Shown here: positions 25,116-33,146 of the stretch, one piece after another
Layout: the number at the start of each line of letters is the position of its first letter
Numbering within the stretch: the first letter of the stretch is position 1
DNA from: an uncultured Alphaproteobacteria bacterium
GTDB taxonomy: Bacteria > Pseudomonadota > Alphaproteobacteria > RF32 > CAG-239
Reading direction: 5' to 3'
NCBI GenBank assembly: GCA_934254925.1
Contig: CAKQMD010000009.1
Location: forward strand, 1-55,657
Length of the DNA: 55,657 bases
Made by a program: the position numbers and the translations under genes
Notes under the pieces: model-generated
What the model was told of the DNA's origin: nothing
Databases searched by the model: none
The model's input: the letters and a program-made list of their open reading frames with translations, nothing else

Positions 25116-26008
25116 GTTGCGTTCTCCACCAAAATAGAGCAAAGCTGTTCATAAGAAATTCCGGCATAACGCGCCTGTTCCGGCACCAAAGACAAAGGGG
25201 TCAACCCCGGCGCGGTATTGATCTCAAGCAGCACGACGCCGTCTTCTTTGTTATAACGCAAATCCACCCGCGAAACGGTGTTACACCCGATTCTTTCATG
25301 CAGTTTTTCGGCATAACGCAAACAAGTGTTCGTCACTTCTTCTGGCAAGTCGGCCGGCAGCAAATGCTCAACGACCCCATCGGTATATTTGGCCTTATAG
25401 TCATAAAATTCCGTTTTCGGCCGCAGTTCTGTCACCACATAGGCTTTGCCGTTCAAACACATCACCGTCAGCTCGCGGCCGGGAATGTATTTTTCCACCA
25501 TCAGCATGGTCTCGTCATTGTCATAAACGACGTCTTTCAGGTCCTCGGGCTCGTGAATAATATGAACTCCGACCGACGAACCGTCACAAACCGGCTTGAT
25601 CACGTAAGGCATGGCCATCACGGTGCCTTCCTTCTTCAAGGTCGCATAAGTCAAAACCTCGCTCGGTGCCGTTTTAATCCTGATTTCCCGACAAATCTGC
25701 TTGGTCAAAATCTTGTCCATCCCCACCGCAGAAGCCTTTAATCCCGAATGCGTATAAGGAATTTGCAGCATATCCAAAAAACCTTGAATCTCGCCGTCTT
25801 CGCCCCAGTTTCCGTGCAAAGCGTTAAACACGACGTCCGGTTCTTCCTGCTTCAAGACCTGCACAAAATCCGCAATATTTTTCAAATCATACGCAACGGC
25901 CTCGTAACCGGCCTTTTGCAAAGCCTCTTCCACGCAGCGGCCGCTGACCAGGCTCACTTCCCGTTCGGAAGAAAAGCCCCCCATCATCACCAAAACTTTT
26001 TTTACCAT
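25088..26008 (-). CDS. ddl: D-alanine--D-alanine ligase
   Basis: This 306-residue ATP-grasp enzyme makes D-Ala-D-Ala for the peptidoglycan stem peptide. Visible features are VLVMMGGFSSEREVSL, ALHGNWGEDGEIQGFLD, PYTHSGLKASAVGMDK, PYVIKPVCDGSSVGV, and the C-terminal metal-binding loop VVLLEINTAPGLTPLSL. The length matches short-form DdlB enzymes. It lies outside the usual mur/fts cluster, upstream of miaA and the mre operon, so this stretch is rich in cell-wall functions. It diverges from the DUF3108 gene. Confidence 0.95.
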   Translation of the reverse strand: MVKKVLVMMGGFSSEREVSLVSGRCVEEALQKAGYEAVAYDLKNIADFVQVLKQEEPDVVFNALHGNWGEDGEIQGFLDMLQIPYTHSGLKASAVGMDKILTKQICREIRIKTAPSEVLTYATLKKEGTVMAMPYVIKPVCDGSSVGVHIIHEPEDLKDVVYDNDETMLMVEKYIPGRELTVMCLNGKAYVVTELRPKTEFYDYKAKYTDGVVEHLLPADLPEEVTNTCLRYAEKLHERIGCNTVSRVDLRYNKEDGVVLLEINTAPGLTPLSLVPEQARYAGISYEQLCSILVENATCRKLPKIG

Positions 26009-26079
26009 TATTTTCCCTTGTCTATCGCTAAGAGTTTGTGCTAGTATGCGCCAAAATGTTTTAAGAAAGACTAAAATAA

Positions 26080-26862
26080 ATGAAAAAAATTCCGTTTTTT
26101 GCCCTTTTTTTCTGTCTGTCGGCCTTTTCTGCCCGCGCTTTTACCCTGGAACACGACTTCAAGGTACAAATCGGCCCTTTTGACGCCAGCCGCACCCTGT
26201 TTCGTTACGGACTGGACAAAGACAATTACCTTGTCTCCTCCGAAGTCAAAACCTCCGGCCTGTTTAACACGCTTTACCCTTTTCGGGCCGAATATGCCAC
26301 CACCGGAAAAATCAACGGTAAAAACCTGGAAACCAGAAGTTACAAATACGCCTCGAAATCAAGATTCTCCAGACGCACGAAAGAACTGGTCTATAACGAA
26401 AGCGGCCAACCCGTTTACCGTCTGAGCTCCAAAAACGGCAAAGAAAAAAGAGTCGACATCGAACAATCAGCCGAATACAAAGGCACAACGGATCTGCAAA
26501 CCGTTTTTGCCGAACTGGCCCGCCAATATAACGAACTCGGCTTCTGCGCCGCCCGCATGGAAGTTTTTGACGGCAAACGCCGTTTCGACGTCATTTTCGA
26601 AGACCAAGGCCGCGAAAACCTGACCAAAGCCGAGGATTTTCCCTTCGAAGGCGAAGCTGCCAAATGCTCCATGTATATTGACAAGCTCAATTCCGACGGC
26701 GACGATCTCTTGTGGCAATTGAGTTCCGACAAGCCGATTTACTTTTGGATCATGAAAGACAACGCCAGCGGACTGCCGTTCATTGCCCAAATCAAAATCG
26801 ACGACACGCCGCTTGGCCGCCTGGACGTCAAAACGCAAAAAATAACCGTAAAAAAGGACTGA
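26080..26862 (+). CDS. DUF3108-family periplasmic protein
   Basis: This 260-residue protein has a signal peptide (MKKIPFFALFFCLSAFSARA, cut after ARA). The mature part is beta-rich and has the outline of DUF3108 proteins: an initial FKVQIGPFDASRTLFRYGL strand pair, LVSSEVKTSGLFNTLYPF, and a late FWIMKDNASGLPFIAQIKI segment. The function of the family is unknown. It is thought to be periplasmic or outer-membrane associated. It is followed after 3 bases by the U32 peptidase gene, likely in one transcript. The assignment is from pattern memory and is moderately sure. Confidence 0.7.
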   Translation: MKKIPFFALFFCLSAFSARAFTLEHDFKVQIGPFDASRTLFRYGLDKDNYLVSSEVKTSGLFNTLYPFRAEYATTGKINGKNLETRSYKYASKSRFSRRTKELVYNESGQPVYRLSSKNGKEKRVDIEQSAEYKGTTDLQTVFAELARQYNELGFCAARMEVFDGKRRFDVIFEDQGRENLTKAEDFPFEGEAAKCSMYIDKLNSDGDDLLWQLSSDKPIYFWIMKDNASGLPFIAQIKIDDTPLGRLDVKTQKITVKKD

Positions 26863-26865
26863 TCA

Positions 26866-28272
26866 ATGCTGGAAAAAGCCGAACTCCTCCTGCCTGCCGG
26901 GTCGTTGGTAAAACTGAAAACCGCAATCTTATACGGGGCCGACGCCGTCTACGCTGGCACGCCGGACATGAGTCTGCGCACCCAATCCAAAATGTCTTTG
27001 TCAGACCTGGAGGAAGGGATTGCCTTTGTACACGCTCACGACAAAAAAATCTATCTGACCCTCAACCTTTTCATGCATAACCGAGACGTCGAAAAGCTGC
27101 CGCAGTTCGTAGACACCTTGCGCCGCCTCAAACCCGACGGCGTTTTGATTGCCGATCCCGGCGTCTTTCAATATGTCAGGGGAAACGCTCCCGAACTCAA
27201 CCTTTTCGTCTCCACCCAAGCCAATATTTGCTCTTGGGCCGCCGTCAATTTCTGGCAAAGCCAAGGTGCCAAGCTCTGCGTCCTCGGTCGCGAAGTAACG
27301 TTTGAAGAATTAAAGGAAATTCGGCAAAAATGCCCCGACATTCTTTTGGAAACCTTCATGCACGGCGCCATGTGCATGTCATATTCCGGACGCTGCCTGA
27401 TCTCCAACTACCTTGCCGACCGCAGCGCCAATCAGGGAAAATGCGCCCATTGCTGCCGCTGGCATTACAAACTGCATTTGCGCCTCAAAGACGGAACGGT
27501 AAAGGAAATCGTCATTGACGAAAACAACCGAAAATCCTTTGAATTCTTGCTGCAAGAAGAATTTCGCCCCGGAGAATACTATGAAATCGTCGAAGACGAG
27601 CATGGAGGTTATCTGCTCAATTCCAAAGACTTGTGCCTCATGCCACGCTTAAACGACCTACTTTCCGTCGGCATTGACTCCCTGAAAGTGGAAGGCCGCA
27701 ACAAAACCGAATATTATGCCGCAACCGTCGCCCGCGCTTACCGTCAGGCAATCGACGACTACTACCGTGACCCCGCCTCCTGGGATTGGCATCGCTACAT
27801 GGACGACTTGTATACCTTGCAAAACCGCGGTTATTGTCTGGGGTTTCATGACGGTTCCCTAACCAACCTCAGTCAAAACTACGAATACACCCGTACCTTG
27901 GGCGATTGGCTCTTTGCTGGGTCAATCATCACCTGGGACGGTGATGACGCTTTGTTTGAAGTCAGAAATTACATTAACGCCGGCGAATTTATAGAATTTT
28001 TGCTCCCCGACAGCCTGCAGAATCTCCGCCTGACGTTGACGGAATTTGAAGACGCCCAAACCGGCGCCATAACCTCAAAGGTCTCTGCCGGCCAAGGCAA
28101 AACCATACGCATTCGTCCGCAAAACTGGGAACTCCCGCTCAATGAAATCAAAAAGCTGCTGCCGCAATACGTCGTCGCCCGCAAACCTGCGATTTTAAGC
28201 GCGGAGCAACAACAAATGCTCTCCCGCAAAAAAGAAGAATACGCCTGCCTCTGCCGGACGGAAAACGATTAA
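26866..28272 (+). CDS. peptidase U32 family protein (TrhP/YegQ-like)
   Basis: The 468-residue protein has the U32 signature ETFMHGAMCMSYSGRCLISN near residues 164-183, plus the N-terminal ELLLPAGSLVKLKTAILYGADAVYAG barrel segment and further cysteines (GKCAHCC). Members such as TrhP (YegQ) take part in prephenate-dependent 5-hydroxyuridine formation in tRNA rather than proteolysis, and the conserved Cys set fits an iron-sulfur cluster. Length agrees with TrhP (about 450). It is downstream of the DUF3108 gene with 3 bases between. RNA modification is a more likely role than peptidase, by homology. Confidence 0.88.
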   Translation: MLEKAELLLPAGSLVKLKTAILYGADAVYAGTPDMSLRTQSKMSLSDLEEGIAFVHAHDKKIYLTLNLFMHNRDVEKLPQFVDTLRRLKPDGVLIADPGVFQYVRGNAPELNLFVSTQANICSWAAVNFWQSQGAKLCVLGREVTFEELKEIRQKCPDILLETFMHGAMCMSYSGRCLISNYLADRSANQGKCAHCCRWHYKLHLRLKDGTVKEIVIDENNRKSFEFLLQEEFRPGEYYEIVEDEHGGYLLNSKDLCLMPRLNDLLSVGIDSLKVEGRNKTEYYAATVARAYRQAIDDYYRDPASWDWHRYMDDLYTLQNRGYCLGFHDGSLTNLSQNYEYTRTLGDWLFAGSIITWDGDDALFEVRNYINAGEFIEFLLPDSLQNLRLTLTEFEDAQTGAITSKVSAGQGKTIRIRPQNWELPLNEIKKLLPQYVVARKPAILSAEQQQMLSRKKEEYACLCRTEND

Positions 28273-28275
28273 ACA

Positions 28276-28304
28276 TTGACAAAAAATTCCCTTTCTTTTA
28301 TTTA
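28276..28304 (+). promoter_or_regulatory. putative sigma-70 promoter upstream of 28349 gene
   Basis: A perfect TTGACA (28276-28281), a 17-base spacer and TATTTA (28299-28304) are followed by a leader of about 35 bases. It begins immediately after the U32 gene and drives the short hypothetical gene. Confidence 0.55.
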
Positions 28305-28348
28305 TAAGTTTAAGAAGGATATTTTTAAGCTTATAAATATGAATTATT

Positions 28349-28924
28349 ATGAAAAAAGATCAAAAAACTCTGGAAACCAAAACGTTGGTTTGTTCTTTGT
28401 TGGAAACGGTGACACCTCACTTCAGAGTCTTTGAAAAAGCCGAACAGAACTGCCATTCGCATGCTAACCTGCGTGCCGTTCAGGAACTGTTGAAACTCAA
28501 GGCCTTTTTCAGTTTCATGCTTTGTTGCGACAGCCGCGAACTGACGCCGTTCATCATCAAACTGTATCCCGAAGCCAACGGCCTGGTCCTTGAAGACTGG
28601 CAAACGCTTCTCGAAACCTATCTGGAAGACAAGGCGCGACAGCGTCCCAATCCCGAAGACACCCCGGGCCTGTTTGTCAAAAAAGAATTGGCAGCCGCCC
28701 GCTATGACATGCCGGTGAAAAACGAAGACAAAGTTTATATGGACCTCACGACCTGGCTGATAAACATGATGTCTGACATGTCTTTGCTGCGCGAAAACAA
28801 AAACGACCTGCGCCTGGTACTGGAAACGGCCGTGATTTTAGACTCGGTCATTCTTTCTTTTGAAAATTTTCAAGTTTTCGTTAAAGAAAAAGAAGCCGAC
28901 ATAAAAAATCTGCTGTTTTTTTAA
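28349..28924 (+). CDS. hypothetical protein
   Basis: This 191-residue protein is soluble and mainly helical by composition, with no signal peptide and no recognised motif. It contains a few scattered cysteines (VCSLLE, QNCHSH, LCCDSRE). It stands alone between its own promoter and terminator, with codon use like its neighbours. No obvious Shine-Dalgarno sequence lies directly before the ATG. The nearest purine run (AAGAAGGAT) is about 30 bases upstream, which makes the start less certain. I do not recognise a family. Confidence 0.65.
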   Translation: MKKDQKTLETKTLVCSLLETVTPHFRVFEKAEQNCHSHANLRAVQELLKLKAFFSFMLCCDSRELTPFIIKLYPEANGLVLEDWQTLLETYLEDKARQRPNPEDTPGLFVKKELAAARYDMPVKNEDKVYMDLTTWLINMMSDMSLLRENKNDLRLVLETAVILDSVILSFENFQVFVKEKEADIKNLLFF

Positions 28925-28935
28925 GAAAACTGTAA

Positions 28936-28965
28936 AAAAGGTTCCGCTTCTGCGCGGAACCTTTT
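28936..28965 (+). terminator. bidirectional terminator
   Basis: AAAAGGTTCCGC-TTCTGC-GCGGAACCTTTT is a 12-bp perfect stem between two convergent genes, with A and T flanks usable in both directions. Confidence 0.9.
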
Positions 28966-28967
28966 GC

Positions 28968-29819
28968 TTATTGATGCAGTTTTCTGTATATCCGCGCCCG
29001 CGTATATTTCCTGCCTTCGTAATAAAAAAGCTCGTCCTCCCCGAGAGTGTCGGCCAAACGACGGTAAATTTCCTTTTGACGTGCCTTTCCCGGTTGCAAA
29101 AACTTGTTCTCGATCTCAATCAGCTTCCCAAGCAACTGAAGCTTTTGCTCATGGTCATTTTCGGCATCGATCCGCCCTTCCAGGGACTTGACCGCCAACA
29201 CCGCCGTCTTGGCCGTCAGATCTTTGATCCGTTTCAAATTTTTCTTTTCGCGACGCTTCCGATAAATTTCCGTCAGCTTTGACGAAATCAGAAGCGTATT
29301 CTGACATTTGGCCAGCAAAGACAATTCCTCGCCGCTGACCGACTGCAACGCTTTTTCCAACAAAACCGCCATCTCCGCCTCCTCTCTCACTTCGGACAAC
29401 AAAGCCAGGTAAGCCTTGCGCCTTTCTTCAATTTTAAGATTCTCGACAATGCTGATTTTCGTCGCCAGCCAATTTTGACGATCGCCGAGTTTTTCATAAT
29501 TGTGCGCCATGCGGTTAAGCACAGAAATCTTTTCAAGATTATCGCGGGCAAAGCTCAGCCCCTTGAGATAATATTGCAAAGAACGCTGCGGATCGTTTTT
29601 CTCCGACAAAGCGTCTCCGATATTGTTATAAGACCAATAAAGCACGACGCTTTTCTTGATGGTGTCGTCCAACTGACAAACCCCGTCGTTGCGGCAAAAG
29701 TTGATCACCCGGTCATAGGCGCGAATTTTGTCGTCCGGATTTTGGGATTGGTCAGCGGCTTGATTAGCCATTTGATAAACTTTCAAAATATTTAATTTAT
29801 CGCTCGTTTTCATTTTCAT
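28968..29819 (-). CDS. TPR-like helical repeat protein of unknown role
   Basis: This 283-residue protein is almost wholly helical. Segments such as YNNIGDALSEKNDPQRSLQY (residues about 72-91) and ISVLNRMAHNYEKLGDRQNW match the tetratricopeptide spacing (W/L-G-Y/A-A-F-P pattern), giving at least two to three repeats followed by a basic helical region. Start MKMKTSDK at 29819 follows AGAGGTTCGG. Upstream in-frame codons give a Trp/Arg-rich extension without a ribosome site. It probably acts as a protein-interaction scaffold, with partner unknown. Its 3' end meets the bidirectional terminator. Confidence 0.65.
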   Translation of the reverse strand: MKMKTSDKLNILKVYQMANQAADQSQNPDDKIRAYDRVINFCRNDGVCQLDDTIKKSVVLYWSYNNIGDALSEKNDPQRSLQYYLKGLSFARDNLEKISVLNRMAHNYEKLGDRQNWLATKISIVENLKIEERRKAYLALLSEVREEAEMAVLLEKALQSVSGEELSLLAKCQNTLLISSKLTEIYRKRREKKNLKRIKDLTAKTAVLAVKSLEGRIDAENDHEQKLQLLGKLIEIENKFLQPGKARQKEIYRRLADTLGEDELFYYEGRKYTRARIYRKLHQ

Positions 29820-29893
29820 CCGAACCTCTGACAATAATGCAAAAACCGGAAAACACGCACGGAAAACTTTCCCGACGCGTTTCGCAACGGAAC

Positions 29894-30169
29894 CTACATG
29901 CCACCGGTTTTCAGACAATATTCCTCGCGTTTCAAGTCATAATCCTTGTGCACCTGACAGGTATCGCACAGACAGCCTTTGTCTTCGCTGATGCAATGAC
30001 TCTTGTCAAAAGCGCAATACATACCTTCAAAATGCTCGACGTCATCAAGGTCTTCCATCATTTTGATGATGTTTTCCGGCATATTCTTAATTTTGCATCC
30101 CATAGTATAAGACGGACAATGCAGGCATTGGCAATGTTTAAGATTTTCACGTGTACGGGCAACTTGCAT
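29894..30169 (-). CDS. Cys-rich DUF2769-like protein
   Basis: The 91-residue protein has ten cysteines. The N-terminal CQCLHCPSY and later MGCK, MYCAF, HCISE, CLCDTC and YCLK recall the DUF2769 pattern (C-x-C-x2-CPSY followed by paired Cys), a small domain found in anaerobic archaea and bacteria and suspected to bind metal or an iron-sulfur cluster. Start MQVARTREN follows GAGGAGAAAAAAC. The gene lies directly downstream of a terminator hairpin (30185-30227), so it needs readthrough or an unseen promoter. The function is unknown, and an anaerobic metalloprotein is the best reading. Confidence 0.7.
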   Translation of the reverse strand: MQVARTRENLKHCQCLHCPSYTMGCKIKNMPENIIKMMEDLDDVEHFEGMYCAFDKSHCISEDKGCLCDTCQVHKDYDLKREEYCLKTGGM

Positions 30170-30184
30170 GTTTTTTCTCCTCGA

Positions 30185-30227
30185 ATAAAAAAAATTGAAC
30201 ACCAATAACCTAACTATCGGTGTTCAA
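30185..30227 (-). terminator. terminator/attenuator after acylphosphatase gene
   Basis: On the minus strand TTGAACACC (30227-30219) pairs with GGTGTTCAA (30203-30195) and is followed by TTTTTTTTATT. The T tract ends about 15 bases before the DUF2769-like start codon. It may terminate the asmA-atp12-acyP transcript or attenuate expression of the downstream gene. Confidence 0.75.
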
Positions 30228-30258
30228 AAAACAAGGCATCCTTACCTATGAAATTAGT

Positions 30259-30546
30259 CTATATTCGTCTGAAAACCCCTTCCGTAACCGGCGGCAGGAA
30301 AGAGCTCATCCGTCCGACGATAAATTCCACTTTGTCCACCCGGGCCAACGGCGGCCCTTTATGACAAGCCGCCAGCATTTGGTCGATGTTTTCCTCCTCG
30401 CCGCGCATCAGGACTTCAACGCTGCCGTCGGCGGCATTATGCACCCAACCGGAAACAGCCAAAGCCTCCGCCTCGCGCACGGCCCACCAGCGAAAGCCTA
30501 TTCCCTGTACCCGGCCTCTGATTTTTATGTAAACTTCCTTAATCAT
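30259..30546 (-). CDS. acyP: acylphosphatase
   Basis: This 95-residue enzyme hydrolyses acyl phosphates such as acetyl phosphate or carbamoyl phosphate. The family signature is present: YIKIRGRVQGIGFRWWA with the catalytic Arg, and GWVHNAADGSVEVLMRG with the catalytic Asn. Length is typical. Its start overlaps the end of the ATP12-like gene by 8 bases (ATGATTAA). The combination with an ATP12 chaperone has no obvious functional logic and may only reflect packing of the genome. Confidence 0.95.
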   Translation of the reverse strand: MIKEVYIKIRGRVQGIGFRWWAVREAEALAVSGWVHNAADGSVEVLMRGEEENIDQMLAACHKGPPLARVDKVEFIVGRMSSFLPPVTEGVFRRI

Positions 30547-31045
30547 GAGCCGTTTTCAAAAACTTCTCCACCTCTCGCAATTCGCAGAGGCGCTCCTGAC
30601 GTTTGCTTTCGGCTTCTTCGTCGCTGCCCCAGTTTTCCGCCTGCCACAACTCCTCCAGATAAGCCGCCTGATAAGCCTCTTCGGCATTAATCCGGCCTTT
30701 GACCAAAGCAGCGGCGAGCAAGACCGAACGCATGTTCAGCGCCGCCACGTAAAAAGCGGCCAATTCCCGATCGTTAAGGCTTTCCATAAACAACTTCAAC
30801 CGAGCTCCGGAAGCCTCGTTTTCCGACGGCACCTCCAAGCCGAAAGTCTTGGCGAAATGCGTTTTGAAAGAATCCTGCGCCCATTGCAGCAAAGGTCCCC
30901 AAACCTGCTGCTGTCTTTCCATGAGGTCCTTTTTTTGTCCCCAAAACAACAGCATGTCCGTCAAAGACAGCTGCACCATCTTATTGATAATTTCTTCCCG
31001 ATGGGCTTTGATCTCCCGGGCCGCGTCTTCAAGATACTTCTGCAT
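30539..31045 (-). CDS. ATP12-family F1-ATPase assembly chaperone
   Basis: The 168-residue protein matches the C-terminal two thirds of alphaproteobacterial ATP12 proteins: WGPLLQWAQDSF, LNDRELAAFYVAALNMRSVL (in the place of the TGSLV helix), AEEAYQAAYLEELWQAENWG and a final charged helix ending in KFLK. ATP12 holds the F1 alpha subunit before assembly. Usual members have about 230-260 residues, so this one lacks most of the N-terminal domain. The frame starts directly after the AsmA stop (TAA-ATG), so the short form appears genuine and not a sequencing artefact. The family occurs mainly in Alphaproteobacteria and mitochondria. Confidence 0.75.
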   Translation of the reverse strand: MQKYLEDAAREIKAHREEIINKMVQLSLTDMLLFWGQKKDLMERQQQVWGPLLQWAQDSFKTHFAKTFGLEVPSENEASGARLKLFMESLNDRELAAFYVAALNMRSVLLAAALVKGRINAEEAYQAAYLEELWQAENWGSDEEAESKRQERLCELREVEKFLKTAHD

Positions 31046-33142
31046 TTATTTTCCTTTGGTAAAAGATTTCAACAAGTCCTTGGCAGCATTTCCCAAAGCT
31101 TTCACATCGGTCTTAACCTGCCCGACTGTCCCCTGGTAAACGTCCTGAGTTGCTTTTTCAACCTTGCCCGGCCCCTGGAAACGGTTCTGATATTTCGTTC
31201 CCTGCAATGCCGTATAGCAAGGCGTCGGGTCGGCATCCAAAAGTTTGGTGCCCAAAACGGCCGGACCGGCGGCAATCGCCCCGACAACAGCTTGCACCAC
31301 TTGCTTGTCATCCAAGCTGATCTTCGGATTCGTCACCGTCCCTTTGACCTTGATGAAAGAAGAAAGCGCCTGAGCCACGTTTGTATCAACCACCTTACCC
31401 GAAAAAGGACGAATATCAAAGTCAATATTATCATTGACCAGGTTAAGCGTTCCGTTGCTGACCAGGTTCAATTGATCGGAGTTAAAGGCAATACCTTTGG
31501 GGAAAGTAGCCTTGCCGTTGCCGAAATCGGCCCGCACCACGGCACAGTTAACATTCAGATCCGTTCTTTTTTTAGAAACGAAATGCAAGGCATCCAGCAA
31601 TTGAGAAACAAAATTTCCGGTCATAAAACTGAGATTGCCGGTCTGAATCACCGACTTGTCCAGAATAATGACCGCCTGTCCTTTCAAATTCTGCACCAAC
31701 TCGCGATAGGTTGCGCCGCTGCTGTTCAGATTAAGGTCAACGTCGGTTTGTCCGCCTTCCAAAATGCCGAAGTCGTTGCGATCGGCAACCTGAAATTCCT
31801 GATGCAGGTTTTGCAACAACAGATTTTTGCTGTTCGCCGTCAGCTGTACCTGGCGATTGTTGGCGTTCACTGTCAAAGCCGCGTCAATGTCTCCGCCGCC
31901 GAAACTTAGCTGCAGCGGCTGAATCTTCAGCACACCGCCCTCCAAATTGGCCGCCGCCAAAACGTTTTTGGCTGCCAGACCGTTGTTGACAATCAATTGG
32001 CCCACCGCCACTTTGAGTGCCGCATTGGCTTGCTGCAGCAAAGCGTAAGGAATCGGAGTTGCCGGCACCAACTGACTGGCCTCCGCCGAGCTGATCACCG
32101 CTGGCAAAGCCAACGCAAAATTACTGTTTTGCGAAAAATTCGTCAGATTAATCCTATCAGACTTCAAATCCGCGACAAGCCGCGGCTTGGCCTCGTTCAG
32201 ACGCAGGGAGACCTTCCCGGTAATCATATTGTTGACGACGTCCAAGGCCTGAATGTCAACCTCAACATTCTGCGTCGTCCCTTCGACCAAACCGGTAAAG
32301 GAGGTCTCCGGCGCACCCATGTTGCCGGCCGGATTATAAATATTGGTATTAAAGGCAAAATGCGGATCCGCCAGGGCATTCACCACCGAACCGTCCAGCT
32401 TCAAATCAACCCCATAGGCATTTGCCGTCAAAACCACGGGATAAGGATTCTTTCCGGCCAACAGTTGCGTTAAGGGACCGCCGGTCATTTCGCCGCGTAA
32501 TCCTTGTCCGTTCAGAGCCACGTCAAAATTAACCGTCAGGTTATCATTCGGCGTCGGCGCAGCAAGTCCGACAAAAGCAATGTCGACAGAGGTATTGCTG
32601 CCAGACTTATGATCCGTAAATTGCACCAACCCGTCTTGAATCGTCACGTTTTTAACCACCAGATCACTCATCATGTTTTTGTCTTCCGCCGCCTGGGCCG
32701 TCGTCACCAGCTCAAAACCTCCGGTAGCCGTCGTTTTTTGCAAGTTGGGAAACGTCCAGTTGTTTTGGCCGTTTTCAGCAACTTCAAGATAAATCTTCGG
32801 CTGTTCCAAAATCACCTTATCAATAATCAACTCCTGACGCATCAACGGCAGCAGGGCCAATTTGATCTCCAGTTTTTTAACCACAACCATCTGCGGATTT
32901 TGCGCCCAGGAGGCATTGGCCAGCTCCACGTCTTCTACTTCCAAGGTTGGTACCAAAGAAATGCCGATGCTGGCGTTGCCGTTGATCTTCAATTGGCGTC
33001 CCAGCTGATTCTGCGCCATCTCTTCGACATAAGATTTATATTTGTTAAGATCAAAATTCTTCAAAAAATAATATCCGGGAATACCGATCAGAATAACCAG
33101 CCCCAACAGGACCCAACCTGCCACCTTCATAAATTTTCCCAT
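31046..33142 (-). CDS. AsmA-family protein
   Basis: This 698-residue protein has one N-terminal membrane helix (residues 7-27, VAGWVLLGLVILIGIPGYYF) and a long beta-rich periplasmic part. AsmA/TamB-like proteins bridge inner and outer membranes and affect phospholipid transport or outer-membrane assembly. The N-terminal AsmA block is clear: ASIGISLVPTLEVEDVELAN, with LIIDKVILEQPKIYLE a little later. The C-terminal AsmA_2-type block has VLDKSVIQTGNLSFMTGNF-like and GTVTNPKISLDDKQV segments. It is the first gene of the asmA-atp12-acyP transcript, and only 4 bases separate it from the pseudouridine synthase gene upstream. Confidence 0.9.
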   Translation of the reverse strand: MGKFMKVAGWVLLGLVILIGIPGYYFLKNFDLNKYKSYVEEMAQNQLGRQLKINGNASIGISLVPTLEVEDVELANASWAQNPQMVVVKKLEIKLALLPLMRQELIIDKVILEQPKIYLEVAENGQNNWTFPNLQKTTATGGFELVTTAQAAEDKNMMSDLVVKNVTIQDGLVQFTDHKSGSNTSVDIAFVGLAAPTPNDNLTVNFDVALNGQGLRGEMTGGPLTQLLAGKNPYPVVLTANAYGVDLKLDGSVVNALADPHFAFNTNIYNPAGNMGAPETSFTGLVEGTTQNVEVDIQALDVVNNMITGKVSLRLNEAKPRLVADLKSDRINLTNFSQNSNFALALPAVISSAEASQLVPATPIPYALLQQANAALKVAVGQLIVNNGLAAKNVLAAANLEGGVLKIQPLQLSFGGGDIDAALTVNANNRQVQLTANSKNLLLQNLHQEFQVADRNDFGILEGGQTDVDLNLNSSGATYRELVQNLKGQAVIILDKSVIQTGNLSFMTGNFVSQLLDALHFVSKKRTDLNVNCAVVRADFGNGKATFPKGIAFNSDQLNLVSNGTLNLVNDNIDFDIRPFSGKVVDTNVAQALSSFIKVKGTVTNPKISLDDKQVVQAVVGAIAAGPAVLGTKLLDADPTPCYTALQGTKYQNRFQGPGKVEKATQDVYQGTVGQVKTDVKALGNAAKDLLKSFTKGK

Positions 33143-33146
33143 CGCT

